A stretch of 64,000 nt of DNA from Corbicula japonica (GCA_038501625.1 JAZAYU010000201.1:682001-746000), one strand, 5' to 3'. Shown: positions 1 through 11,968, counted from the stretch's first letter. Numbers and translations: made by a program. Notes: generated by a model from the sequence alone, not told the origin.

Positions 1-1049
1 CTAGGGGCATTTATTAATAAAACTAAATACAAACACGATCATAACATGAAACACTTGTAAGGAAAGAAAAGTTACTTAAACTGTGTTATGATTTTATACT
101 TGATAAATGCGTAAAATATATTCTAATTGTTTCTTAAACAGTTTTACACAAGACCTTTTTGGATTCTTAGTTGGGCAGCAGATGACTTTTTATGGCTTCC
201 CGATTTGTCCGATGAATCAACGCCATCTTTCTTTTGTTGTTTCAAAGAAAAGAGTTTAATCATCGCTATTAAATGACTTTGAAAAAGTCTTCCTTCGAGA
301 AATATTTCTCTTTTTCACTTCGCACTTTCACTTTACATACAGAGCTAGAATTTTTAATAGTTGAATTCAGAAATTGTAAATTATTCGATTGATTTTAATA
401 AAGTATAGACAAATAAAGGAATATCGTATAATAAAGTTGTCTTAAATTTGATAAAAAAAGGGGAAAAACATTGCTTATACGATTTTCAAATTATTCGAAC
501 ACATTGGCACCATATCTTTATGGTTTTACGAATCGGTCTCAATTACCCGAAATGGATTCTTTGCATTTGACTGCTACACTGCGGATTTCCATCAGTAGAC
601 AATCTAAAATAGTAAACCATATTTTGCCTAGTAGTTACAGCTCCCAAGCTTCAGATATCTTTCACTGAGGCTTAAATATAGGTGATATTCCCCAAATTTT
701 CATTTAAAGTACATTTTCAGATTATCTCAACAGGGTTGCTGCCACTTAACATGGTCACTGATTTACTGCCGTACAAATGTTTAAAAGACCTATTATACTG
801 AAAGTTCAATATCACAGTAGCGATGTTGCGCCGCGTGGCGGCTGAAAAATAACTCCCAGTACATTCAATCAATGATGTTTTCAGTTACGTCATTTCAGGT
901 ATAATAACGTTGCAAATGTCGAAAACTGGCTATAATTCCAAAAATGAATTTTGGGGAAAATATTCACTGCCACCTAGATTTTAGTGAAGAAATGTATTTA
1001 TGTAAGGATGTATTAAAGTGTGCGTGCTCAGTTAAGTCTAATTCATGTT
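1..1049. other. AT-rich sequence without a recognised gene
   Basis: Short open frames on both strands show no recognisable domain, no codon bias and no splice-site chain. No terminal repeats or tandem structure were seen. It is upstream flank of the repeat-rich interval that follows. Confidence 0.5.
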
Positions 1050-1745
1050 CTAATTACCAAACATATAGTACAACAAAAGAAAAACCATTTGCACGAGAAC
1101 TCTGAAATTCAGAGACAATATGCCAAAACAACTAATGAAATAGGCATATATGCTGGTCTACAACCAAAAGTGCTTATGCGCAAAATAACTTTAGGGTTTT
1201 CAAGAAATTTAAGAAAAACTTACCTCCGGGTCTACTTTCGGTTTTCAAACATTTTGATGTGCTACATAAAATTTCTGACTTTTTTTACAGATGACCGTAA
1301 AATATTGTAAAAAGTGTTCATGCGATAACTGTATCATTTTTCTTGACGTTTTTAAACATCCATTACATAGTTCTTGTGCAAACGGTATTTCCTTTGTGTG
1401 TATGTTTGTTTTATGTAAATGAAGCATTTTTGTCGAACAACTGGAACATCCAAACTTAAATACAACGACACGACACTAAATTTCTTTACTTTCATTGGTC
1501 TGCCGATGGGAATTAATATCGAGTTTTGAAAAGGTAAATCAAAATGATTTGCACCTGAAACCGAAAGTAGATCCGGAAGAAGGTTTTCTTGAATTTTTTG
1601 AAAATCCTAACATTATTTTGACGAATTGGCACTAATGATTGTAGACCAGCACATACCTCCTATTTCATGCACGAGTTGTTTTGGTATATTGTCCATTAAT
1701 TTCAGAGTTCCCATGCAGATGGTTTTCTTTTGTTTAGTATACCTG
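1050..1745. repeat. Long imperfect inverted repeat (foldback/MITE-like)
   Basis: The stretch around 1055-1250 reappears in reverse complement at about 1535-1745. Landmarks such as AAAACCATTTGCA, GGTCTACAA and CTACTTTCGG occur in matching order in both arms. The arms are about 200 bp, imperfect, with a spacer of about 290 bp. This is the shape of a foldback element or two inverted insertions. No target duplication was identified, so the exact borders are uncertain. Confidence 0.65.
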
Positions 1746-1989
1746 ACTGTAATGTATTGATTGATAAAAAGGAACGATTTCATTGGTTATTAGGTTTAAT
1801 CCATCATGTAAACTGCAGGTACCGTTATAGTCGGTATTGTACATGTATATAAAGGTTAACATTAGCTATGCATAGCTATTGACCGAAATAATATTAACAA
1901 GAAAACAATAACAAGCATTTAGTTATTTAGCAGAAACACATATGATATATTAAAACATGCAATATAAAGATACTAGTACACTTATTATT

Positions 1990-3887
1990 ATTTAAAATTA
2001 TACATGATAAACTAAAGAAATAAAACATTTTTAGATTCATATCACACTTTATCACTATTGTTGTGTCGCCAGCGATAGCAGGTAAACACATAGGGAACCT
2101 ATTGTCAGGCGACGTCGTCGTCGTCGTCGGTGCCGTCGTCCGGTATTCCCCCAACTTTAACCTGAAACTTAATGTTGCATATGAGAAACCAGTTCAGTAA
2201 AGATATCCAGGTAATGCCAAAAAGGGAATGTCTCAATCCTCGAATGCCAGAAAACGGCATGTCCTGTTTTCTTTCGAGTGTGGGGGTGGCTTATTGTGGA
2301 CGAGCCAAGAAAAAAGAATATTATTTTGACTTAATAAAATGCTAAAACCCAACATGGAAGTTTCCAGATGTCTGAAGATCGGCCTAAAATACCATATTTT
2401 TGGCGAGTTTAAATTACCTTTACTGTATAAAACATTCAATAACTTTTTTGTTACAAAACCTGCGTTCCTGAAACAAAGTGTCGAGGGTACCTTAGGCATC
2501 TGGTCGCAGAATGCACAGGTGGACTTATAGTATGAAGGCACTTACCTCGCCAAATAAATCCGGACTATTTAAAAAATGCCCACTAAAACGCCATTTTTAT
2601 CCCAATGCATCATTTTCCTCGCTTAACTATCTTCGGATGCAGTGCCACGTCCTACCCCCTGCTATAACTTTGAAAGTGCTTGTCCTATTCATTTCATCCT
2701 TGGAATACATCATCAGCAAGAACAATGCCATCTGTGACGACAAGATTGATAACTCCAGTTTCAATATTTTTTTGAGTTATATGCCCCTTTCAAATGCAAT
2801 TTTAACCTGAAACTTAATGTTGCCTATAACTTTGAAAGTGCTTGTCCTATTCACTTCATACTTGGAATATATCATCAGAATGAACAATGCCATCTGTGAC
2901 GTCAAGAATGATAACTCCAGTTGCATTAATTTTTGAGTTATGCCCCTTTCAAATGCAACTTTAACATGAAACTTAATGTTGCCTATAACTTTGAAAGTAC
3001 TTCTCGTATTCACTTCATACTTGGAACATTAACATTGGTAACAACAAGAATCATAATTCCTGTTTGATTATATTTTGAGTTATGCCCCTTTCAAATGCAA
3101 CTATTACATGAAACTTAATGTTGACTTAAACTTTGAAAGTAATTGTCCTATTCACTTAATATTCAAAATAAATCGTCTTCTGAACAACGTCATAACGAAG
3201 AACAAGAATGATAACTCCTGTTTGACTATTTTTTTGAGATGTGACCTTTTAATATGCAACTTTAACATGAAACTTAATGTTGCCTATAACTTTTAAAGTA
3301 CTTGTCCTATTCACTCTTCGAATATATCATTTTCATGAACAACAACAACATCGGTTACAACAAGAATCATAACTCCTGTTTGACTATTTTTTTAGATATG
3401 CCCCTTTCAAATGCAAATTTCACATGAAACTTAATGTTGCGTATAATTTGAAAGTACTTGTCCTATTCATATAATACTTGGATTGTATCATCAATATGAA
3501 CAGTGCCATCGACGACAACAAAAATTATAACTCCTGCTTCAATATTTTTTGAGTGGTGCCCCTTTAAAATGAAACTTTAACATGAAACTTAATGTTTACT
3601 TTAAATTCGAAATTACTTATCCTATTCTGTTAATACTCAGAATATATCCATCAACATGAACAACGTCATCTGTGACAAGAAAGATATCTCATGTTTCAAT
3701 ATTTAATGAGTTATACCCCTTTCAAATGCAACTTTAACATGAAACCTTATGTTTCATATAACTTTAGAAGTACTTGTCCTATTCACTTAATACTTGGAAT
3801 ATACCATCTGCATGAACAACGCCATTGGTGAAACTAGAATGTTGTGTTCCGCGGAACACATGTGTCGCCTGCATGGAAAAAGTTGAA
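1990..3887 (+). mobile_element. Pearl/Helentron-like non-autonomous element, family A, tandem core
   Basis: The left end has a short hairpin (GCGATAGCAGG around 2070-2082), then a (GTC)n microsatellite (2111-2128), then about ten diverged tandem units of roughly 150-160 bp. Each unit carries ACATGAAACTTAATGTTGCC, TTGGAATATATCATC and GAGTTATGCCCCTTTCAAA blocks. Hairpin, microsatellite and ~160-bp core is the layout known for bivalve pearl elements and Helentron-associated elements. There is no coding capacity. The small open frames inside it are products of the repeats. Confidence 0.7.
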
Positions 3888-4033
3888 ATGTGGGCCTATG
3901 TTTAATCATATATAATAAAAATATTTTATTTAAGTTGATTTCAATACTACACCACAGAACACATGTGTCATCTAAATTGCATTTAAAAGGGGAATAACTA
4001 AAATAATGGTGAAACCTGAGTTATCATCTTCAA
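3888..4033 (-). repeat. Family A fragment, inverted, left of the Penelope-like insertion
   Basis: Orientation switches here: ACACATGTGTC, AAAAGGGGAATAACT and TGGTGAAACCTGAGTTATC match the reverse complement of the family A end near 6850-6920. The Penelope-like coding sequence begins immediately after, so it probably inserted into this inverted copy, whose remainder resumes near 5641. Confidence 0.6.
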
Positions 4034-5640
4034 AAATTGGTTTGTCTACTTATGATTTCTCTACTTTATATACCTCGCTCCCTCATAATTTAATAAGAGA
4101 CAAACTAACCAGTCTCATTGAAAAAAACGTTTGCTAGAGAAAATAAAACCTTCATCGCTTGTAATGAACATAGGGCATTTTTTACAGATGGTTCTTATGA
4201 TAATTATACTTTATGGACTTGTCAAGACCTAATAGAGTCGCTAACTTTCTTACTGGATAATATTTATTTTAGGTTCGGTACCTCTATTTATAAACAAGTA
4301 ATAGGCATCCCAATGGGTACTAATTGTGCACCCCTTGTTGCTGATCTGTTTTTATACTGTTATGAAAGAGACTTTATGTTATCTCTTTCTACTGAACATC
4401 AAGATGATATTATTACAGCTTTTAACAACACCTCGAGGTACCTTGATGATTTATTAAATATAGATAATAACCATTTTCCATTACTGGTTAATAAGATCTA
4501 CCCTAAAGAACTACAACTTAATAAAGCGAACACTTCAGAAAAGCAAGCAAACTTTCTCGATCTAAATCTGTCAATTGAAAATGGTTATGTCACTACTAAA
4601 ATATATGATAAAAGAGATGATTTTTATTTTAATATAGTAAATTTTACGTTTTTAGACGGCGATGTTCCCCGTGCAACATCTTACGGGGTTTATATTTCAC
4701 TGCTTGTTCGCTTTTCAAGAGCTTGCAACGATATTAATGATTTCAATGAACGTAATCTTTGCATTACAGAAAAACTTTTAAAACAAGGTTATCGGTATCA
4801 CAAATTAAGGAAAACATTTTGCAAGTTTTATCGTCGATACCCAGATCTAATTCATAAATACAGGTGCAGTTTAAAATCACTATTGCAACAAGGTATTTCA
4901 CAGCCAGTTTTTTATGGAGATTTAATTTATAAACTTAAGAAGATAAAGGGCAATGTTAATTTCTTCCGGTTATTCGTAAAAACCATCTGTAAATTTAAAA
5001 AGAAAGGTTACCAACATGATATTTTACAGCACTCTGCATGCCTGGGGATCAACCCTTCTACAGTTGATCATTATGCTTACCTCTTTGGTTGCACGACGGT
5101 GGCAGGGGTTTAAGAGTTTATGAAGGTTTATGGGGAAATCTTTTCTTAAAAGAACCTAGAAGCTCGATTTGTTTCTTTTATCCCTGTCATCGTGGTCTTG
5201 CTGATTTTACTCCAGGAGCTCTGGTCTCGGTAAGATCATTGAGTACCCGCCCTTTGGCTTGGCAATGCTATTAGATTCTTATGTTTTATATGTTTGTGTG
5301 CTTTTGCATGCAACATTGTTGAGCCAATAAGTGGGTTGGAGTTGTTTCACCAAGACAACTTGTATTTGTTTTGTGATATGAGAACCTGTTGGGGCAAGTG
5401 TGAGGTTTGTGCACCCTAGAACCTGGTTTAAACTCCCAGTGGCAATTTGATTTGCCACTGACCGTTCCAAGGCGGTAACCCCATCGGGTTCTCATTTTTG
5501 TTAATTGTTAGTGGTGTCTCTTTTGAAACTGATCATTTTATTAACCATGCTCTCTCCCTCTCTTCTTCTTGACTGTGTGGGGAGGCTGTTTTTTCTGAAT
5601 GTGGCGATTCCTGATATGCATATTTCACCTCTTTGTAAAT
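4034..5640 (+). mobile_element. Penelope-like retroelement, 5' truncated
   Basis: The segment between the two halves of an inverted family A copy encodes a reverse transcriptase of the Penelope-like type, followed by about 500 bp of noncoding 3' sequence. Related 3' tails recur at about 50090-50395 (minus) and 62690-62990 (plus), which supports a dispersed family. The 5' part of the reading frame, including upstream RT motifs, is missing. No GIY-YIG endonuclease was recognised after the RT. Confidence 0.65.
4039..5113 (+). pseudogene. Reverse transcriptase fragment of Penelope-like element, frameshifted
   Basis: The open frame from 4118 to 5113 (331 codons) contains QVIGIPMGTNCAPLVADLF and the catalytic box YLDDLLN, followed by FLDLNLSIENGYVTTKIYDK, all RT palm features. 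The preceding palm motif TYDFSTLYTSLPH is encoded in another frame at about 4045-4090. The two frames meet at an A-run (about 4120), where one extra base explains the shift. The catalytic DD pair is intact, but the protein is 5' truncated and shifted, so the copy is inactive. The Penelope-like assignment rests on the GIPMG...CAPL and YLDDLL pattern. Another non-LTR class is less likely. Confidence 0.75.
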
Positions 5641-6700
5641 GCTGATGAGTTATTCAAAGTATTAAGTGAATTAATTGAACAAGTACTTTCCATTTTACAG
5701 GCAACACTAAGTTTCATGTTAAAGTTGCATTTGAAAGGGCTTTAACTCATAAAATATTGAAACTGGAGTCATCATTCTTGTCGTCACAGATGGCATTGAT
5801 CATGCTGATAATATATTCCAAGTATGAAGTGAAAAGGACAAGTACTTTCAAGGTTTTAGGCAACATAAAGTTTCAGGTTAAAGTTGCATTTGAAAGGGGC
5901 ATAACTCAAAAAATATTGAAACTGGAGTTATCATTCTTGTCATCACAGATGACATTGTTCATGCTGGTGATATATTCCAAGTATGAAGTGAATATGACAA
6001 GTACATTCAAAGTTTAAGTCAAAATTAAGTTTCATGTTAAAGTTTTATTTGAAAGGGGCATAACTCAAAAATTTTTGAAATTGGACTTATCATTCTTGTC
6101 GTCACAGATGGCTTGTTTTTGCTGATGATATATTCCAAGTACGAAGTGAATAGGACAAGTTCTTTCAAAGTTATAGGCAATATTAAGTTTCAGGTTAAAG
6201 TTGCATTTGAAAGGGGCATAACTAAAAAAATATTGAAACTGGAGTTATCATTCTTGTCGTCACAGATGGCATTGTTCATGCTGATGATATATTCCAAGTA
6301 CGATGTAAATAGGACAAGTACTTTCAAAGTTATAGGCAACATTAAGTTTCAGGTTAAAGTTGCATTTGAAAGGGGCATAACTCAAAAAAAATTTGAAACT
6401 GGAGTTATCATTCTTGTCGTCACTGATGGCATTGTTCGTGCTGATGATATATTCCAAGTATGAAGTTAAAAGGTCAAGTACTATCTAAGTTATAGGCAAC
6501 ATTAAGTTTCAGGTTAAAGTAGCATTTGAAAGGGGCATAACTCAAAAAAAATTTGAAACTGGAGTTATCATTCTTGTCGTCACTGATGGCATTGTTCGTG
6601 CTGATGATATATTCCAAGCACCGACGACGACGACGACGACGACGACGCCGGACAATATTAGGATCCCTCTGTGTCTACCTGCTATCGCAGGCGACACAAA
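5641..6700 (-). mobile_element. Pearl/Helentron-like family A, inverted copy with tandem core
   Basis: About six units of ~155 bp read in the opposite direction to those at 1990-3887: AAGTTTCAGGTTAAAGTTGC, GAAAGGGGCATAACTCAAAA, GGAGTTATCATTCTTGTCGT, GCTGATGATATATTCCAAGT. The last units (6330-6620) are nearly identical to each other. The array ends in (CGA)n at 6620-6650 and the hairpin CCTGCTATCGCAGG (6680-6693), the mirror image of the 2.07 kb end. The ORF at 6113-6463 is a repeat translation, not a gene. Confidence 0.7.
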
Positions 6701-7115
6701 AAGAATGAAAACTCTGGTTTGACTATTTTATGAGTTATGCCCCTTTAAAATGCAACTTTAATATGAAAATGCTGGCTGTTACATTGAAAGTACTTGTCCA
6801 ATTCACTTAATACTTGGAATATACCATCTGCATGCACATAGCTATTGGTGAAGAATGATAATTCAGGTTTCACCATTTTTAGTTAAGCCCATTTCAAATG
6901 CAATTAAAATGACACATGTGTTCCATGGTTTAGTATTGCAATAAACTTGAATTAATTCTTTTTAGCATATATGACTAAACATTGGCCCACGTTTCAACCT
7001 TTTGCAAGCAGGAGACATATGTGAACACCAAATTCTAATTTAATTAAAACTTATACATGATAAAAAAATAAACATATATCAGATTCATATCACAGTATAT
7101 CGCAATTATAATTAG
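6701..7115 (+). repeat. Family A terminal fragment, forward orientation
   Basis: Sequence after the hairpin again matches the forward family (GAGTTATGCCCCTTT at about 6731, TTCACTTAATACTTGGAATA). It ends in ATACATGATAAA...CAGATTCATATCACA (7052-7092), which is also found at 2003-2046. With the two preceding arrays this makes a head-to-head cluster of at least three family A copies. Confidence 0.55.
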
Positions 7116-7129
7116 ATAGCCATGAGGTT

Positions 7130-8894
7130 AGATACATTTAATGAAAACAACATATAACAGCTAAAGGATAAATATATAACATGACAACACAAGGATTGGG
7201 GCAAGTTAATAATTATAAGTTACATACGTGAACTAACATATACACTTAAACACTAAATGAAACATATTGACACCTATGAGAGAAATAAAAAGGTGAAACA
7301 TGCATAAAGAAACATTTGAACTGTCATAAAACATGAAACAATATAAAAGCAGCAGTCATGCAAAAGCGACTGGTATTGCAAGCAGCAAACGAACATATAT
7401 GACTAGGTGCTCTGATTACAACATGAGCAGTAGCAACTCTCCACATTCCAACAGCTGACCAAAACTACTTGTAATTTGTCTGGTCTCTATAATGCTAGGT
7501 GAGCGAGTTCCATAGCTTGGCAGCTGTGTAACGGAAAGAGTTGATGCCGTAACTTGTAGTTCTTACCAGTGGGATTTCTGCAGTGTTAATATACCTAAAA
7601 GAATAAGAGTTTTTATCTTAACTAGATCATCTAAGTAAGTAGGTGATTCTTTATTGATAATTTTTCATGTTTCAATGGCAATAGATCTCAGCCGCCTTAT
7701 TTGTAATGAAGAAAGTTTGGATTTAATAAGTAAAACATCATATGAAGAAGAATAATCATTGCAAATGAAACGCGGAGCTCTTTCTTGATTTTTTTTCTAT
7801 TTTCTTAGTATTTACTTCACAACAGAAGTGCCAGGTTAACGGACAGTAATTCAAGTTGGATAAAATAAAGTAATGGTATATTGTCATTTTTCCAAGTTTA
7901 CAAAGATGCTTGCCAATCCTTTGTAACACATTTAACTGTCTGGATGTTGTTTTTTTACAAATATTTGACACATGAATATCAAAGTTTAATTTAAAATTAA
8001 TGGTAACTCCAATAAGTTTAACTTCATCTTCACACTTAATCACTGTTTTTGGTCTAAGTAAAAAAAGGACATTTTGCTGTGTTTTTACCTATTGCTATAG
8101 CTTGAAATTTTTCAGGATTGGCCTGCATCTTGTTGTTTGAAAACCTTTTTATAAGCGTCTGACTGTCTTCCTGAAGTGTATCTACAACTTTCGACATATT
8201 ATGGTCTGAACAAAAAAGATAGTTGTCATCTACATAATTATATAATTCACTTTTAGAGATTGAATAACATATATTATAAATAAAAATATTAAAAAGCACA
8301 GGTCCTAAAATAGATCCTTGTGGGACACCTTTATATAATTTAAAAAAACTACTTTTGCAGTTGGACAACTTGACACACTGCTGTCTATTGCTAAGCTAAC
8401 TTTTCAACAGACAGAGTGCGTTGTCAGATAAACCATATGCTTCAAGTTTTAATACCAACAGATCGTGTGGTAGACAGTCGAACACCTTTGATAGGTCCAT
8501 TAAAATGGTTGCTACATATTTATTTTCATCAAGTGCTTGTTTCCAGCCCTCAATAATTCTAAGAAGAGTTGTTTGGCAACCGTATCCTGCTCTGAAAGCT
8601 GACAAAATGGTTTAAAATGATTATAAAAAGAAATTTGAAAGTTGCTCATTAATAGTTCGTTCAAAAATTTTCGAAATAGTAGGCAGTATACTAACTGGCC
8701 TATAATTATCCTTTTCTAAAGCGCTATTCTTTTTATGGAGTGGAGTTACTTGAGCACATTTAAGTTCATTGGGGAAGGTTGCAGTTGTCAAGCAGCTGTT
8801 TACAATTACAGAAAGTGGACTTAAAATAACTGGTTTTGCTAGTTTAACAAGCTTCCTAGAAATACCATCATAGCATGTGGCTTTTTTTTACTGT
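7130..8894 (-). pseudogene. LINE (CR1/Jockey-type) reverse transcriptase, 3' half, decayed
   Basis: Read on the minus strand from 8890 down, successive frames give NYRPVSILPTISKIFE-like sequence, then FRAGYGCQTTLL and MDLSKVFDCLPHDLLVLKLE (8396-8605), GVPQGSILGPVLFNIFI and YVDDN (8054-8368), and VKLIGVTINFKLNFDIHVSN (7756-8043). These are RT motifs of CR1/L2/Jockey-type LINEs. A further C-terminal part runs to about 7380. Frames are broken by several shifts and stops, and the catalytic box reads YVDD. The 5' continuation lies beyond the inserted TTAA element, at 11043-11645. Confidence 0.8.
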
Positions 8895-8898
8895 TTAA

Positions 8899-11038
8899 AG
8901 GAATACGTTTGGCTGGATTTCACCAGTACTATGTTATTAAGCGTTACTTATGCATCATTTTGACGTATAGAACTTTATTTTATGTTAAATATTGACAAAG
9001 TTATCTCTTGTCAAAGATCCGTTATTTGCAAAATCGGCGGGCATCTATGACCGTCGCCATGTTTGTTTCCTTTTCGATGCGCGCACCTGCTGATGACGTC
9101 ATTTACACACTTCCGTTCGTATCGTTTCCATTTAATGTCCAATTCTTATCATTCTCAACCATGGAATATTCATTCATTTAACAAATATATAATAGTGTAT
9201 GATTTTGAGCCTGAAAATTCTGAAACTGAATTAGCCAAGATTGAAAGAAACTGCTTGTTATGCCACCATTAATTACAAAAGAATGCCGAGAATTGTAGCA
9301 CATTTTAACCTATTTTCTTGTTTAAAAGTAGTGAGGCCAATATATAGGTGTAAAATATTTTTCCTGATCGACTTGGCAGATTTTTCGGCCAAAATGCGTT
9401 TACTTCGTATATACACGATGTCCTTAAATTGGAGGTAATCGTTTGAATTCAGCGATCTAGAGTCATTGTTGTATGCGGCATCTGAAGCGATCACATTAAC
9501 CACTTTTTCATTTTGTATTAACAAGTACCATTGTCTTTATTAAAAAATGTAATACATAGATCCCTGAAAATACATCTTTCTTGAATTTATTATTCAAAAG
9601 TCGAATAATTCTTGTTTTCACTTAATTCACATAGTTATGTTTTTCTTCTGGTGCAAAAGGAATAATTATACGATAATTACACTCGTATCGTTTGCGTAAT
9701 AGTTACCCGACTTCAGGTGGTCCGCGCAATCAAAAGACACCAACATGCAAACTAATCGGGAGGCGGAGTTTAACCAGAAAAAAAGTAGAGAAATTGATCG
9801 TCCTTGGCTAATTTGCTTTACCGTAACGTTTTTGATCTGTAAATTTCATTTGCGACCTGAAGACACAATAACTTTATGACACGACGAATTCGAATAAACG
9901 GATGTCGGCGAATTTAGAGCTTGACAGATCTTTGTCTGGGGTTGTAAACGGTTGGTGTTTCCCACAACAGTGCAAATGGCTCGGGGGACATTGAGCTGTT
10001 TATTGAATATGAAGCCATCCCGACAAAGATTAAAGGCATACCGGCAGATCAATCGTCCCATATAAGTTTGTTAAGAAATGAAGGCATACCTGTGTCATAA
10101 TGTCCTGGGGAAGGCCCTGAATTGAATTAATGTATTTTTGAAAATTTAAGTTGATGACAATGGAACTTTGAAAGTCACCGAACCCTGACAAATATGAAAA
10201 TGTTTCAGGCCCGGTTTGATTAAGCTTGTTCATGGTTATTAATTGAAATGCATATTAATCTACACGCCGCTATGCCTGGGGTTGAGTGCAAGTCAATACT
10301 TCAAAACGAACATTTACTGTAAAATTGTATATTTCTTTCTTAAATCTAATTATAAAATTTTATGTTGCACACTGAGTGGTACAAGTTTTAACACGCCCGT
10401 ATTATTGTTAATTGTCTCTAACTGATACGTTAATCTCACTAGCCAGTTTGCTCCGAAGAAGATCGGGTGACATATTAAAATGGTGTGAAAAAACTTAATT
10501 GACATATTTAATTTGAGGAGACGTGAGGGGACGATAGTAAACTCAATGTTAATTTATACTAAAAGGAAAATTTCAAAGCGATCGTAGCGTATCACATTCT
10601 CATTTAACATATTGTCTTCTGAATCCTAGTGAGCGATGCAATTACTTGAGCAAAATGTAAGATAAGAAGGTAAAAACACTCAATACACTAAAACTATAAT
10701 GTGATTTTTTCCTATTTGTGCTCCTTTTAATGCAATATTTTCCCGCATATAGCAATGTTTTCATATAAATAAATTTGCCTGCATTCATCTCTGCGTATAT
10801 TCTTTACGAAACGGAAGTGTGTAAATGACGTCACACCTCGTTGTTTTATCTCTCGCGAGACAACGAGATGTCAATAATGGCCGCTCTCATGCTACGCTCG
10901 AAAAAACGATTATCAGTGTAATTAAAAGAAAGTTTTACAATTATCGTATTCGTCGTCATCAATTGATTACGAAAATTGTATTATTCAAAAAACATTTTAT
11001 CATTTAAACAAAGGTTATAATCAGCCGAACGTATTCCT
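8899..11038. mobile_element. 2.1 kb TIR element with TTAA target duplication
   Basis: The ends are inverted: AGGAATACGTTTGGCTG at 8899 and CAGCCGAACGTATTCCT ending at 11038, each flanked by TTAA (8895-8898, 11039-11042). A second inverted block, GACGTCATTTACACACTTCC, lies 196 bp inside the left end (9095) and 206 bp inside the right end (10832). No transposase was recognised, and the short open frames inside carry no known motif, so the element is probably non-autonomous. A TTAA duplication fits the Kolobok or piggyBac groups. It splits a LINE, so it is younger than that LINE. Confidence 0.8.
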
Positions 11039-11042
11039 TTAA

Positions 11043-11645
11043 CTTGTCGATTTACTTATGAATACAATTTTCTTATACATTTTTAAAAGAAAGTTTTTCA
11101 TGGTAAGGTCTGTTTGAAACAGTATTTACAATACGTGGGAAACAGTATTTACAATACGTGGGAAACAGTATTTACAATACGTGGGAAACAATATTTACAA
11201 TACGTGGGAAACAATATTTACAATACGTGGGAAACAATATTTACAATACGTGTATGTGGGTCATCAACTGGGATAGATTAGTTTCCAATATATATTGAGC
11301 AACATTTATAAAGAAATCATCAAAATTTCACATACTTGTTGTTGGTCTGTTAATAAATCATTATTTTCACGGAGAATAGTATCTTTATGTATATTATTTC
11401 CTTTGTTTGTTTCCCAAAAGTAATGGAATTTGAATCCACCAGTGCATCTTTCAATAAAATAGTTATTTATGGATTTTCTCTGAATTTGTGTACTAAATTC
11501 CTTTGTTGTCTAAAGAGCTCCCAGTTTTTTGAAGATTTACTTTTCATGAAGTTGTTTTGAACTTGAATTTGAAGCATTCTTTTCTTATAGATGGCTTGTT
11601 TCAATACGTTATTCATTAAGGGAATTGGCAATATAATGAAATCTA
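11043..11645 (-). pseudogene. LINE fragment upstream of the RT domain, split from 7130-8894
   Basis: On the minus strand, 11640 to about 11460 encodes YKKRMLQ..., KSKSSKNWELFRQQRNLVHKF, the linker between endonuclease and RT seen in CR1/Jockey-type ORF2 proteins. Continuing frames down to 11043 are broken. Together with 7130-8894 this is one LINE cut by the TTAA element. A 23-bp minisatellite (11115-11251) has grown inside it. Confidence 0.6.
11115..11251. repeat. 23-bp minisatellite, about six units
   Basis: Direct repeats of GGGAAACAGTATTTACAATA plus CGT, with AACAG drifting to AACAA in the later units. The units are almost identical, so the array is recent and likely to vary in length between individuals. 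Confidence 0.9.
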
Positions 11646-11649
11646 TAAA

Positions 11650-11878
11650 ATAGATTTTTTAAAATTAACATAATCTTTATCTCAAGTGATCGTTATTTTT
11701 TTTAAATAATTCTCATTATTAGATATTTTAGAGGCTCTTTCTCGGTTATCCTGGGCTGTTTTCGCGAAAGTATGCTACTTTCTTAGCTATAGTACCTTAC
11801 GTTCCGTTTCTTTCCGTTTCGATTATACCTGCGGACGAAGCGATAAGTCGCTGTCTTTTTAAAGATTTTTTAATTGGA
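11650..11878 (+). promoter_or_regulatory. Probable promoter and 5' UTR of the MBOAT gene
   Basis: The stretch just before the start codon contains several CpGs (TTTTCGCGAAAG, TTCCGTTTC, GCGGACGAAGCG) in an otherwise CpG-poor background, as expected of a mollusc promoter. No TATA box was recognised. No in-frame ATG occurs in the ~110 bp before 11879. A separate upstream noncoding exon cannot be excluded. Confidence 0.4.
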
Positions 11879-11968
11879 ATGGCTCCTGTGAGTGAAAGTG
11901 GAGATTTCTATCATGGATCACGTCTTCTATCGCCATTAACATTGGTGACAGGACTTTCGATCGACCAG
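11879..11968 (+). CDS. MBOAT1/2: MBOAT exon 1 (start codon)
   Basis: It encodes residues 1-30 and ends ...LTLVTGLSIDQ, which joins exon 2 to give the family motif (I/L)DQVNF. The ATG has G at -3 and G at +4. The donor is CAG|GTAAAG, phase 0. The N-terminus before LSPL is not conserved in the family, which is usual. Confidence 0.88.

Noticed and set aside
5757..6463. ORFs of 86 and 116 codons with repeated YSKYEVNRTSTFKVIGNIKF
   Set aside because: Translations of the ~155-bp family A tandem unit. Both strands are open by chance and the same peptide appears at 2777-3013.
5641..6620. Possible hammerhead ribozyme from repeated GCTGATGATATATTCC (CTGATGA core)
   Set aside because: No GAAA box with pairing stems follows at the right spacing. 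The conserved GAAAC in the unit lies on the wrong side.
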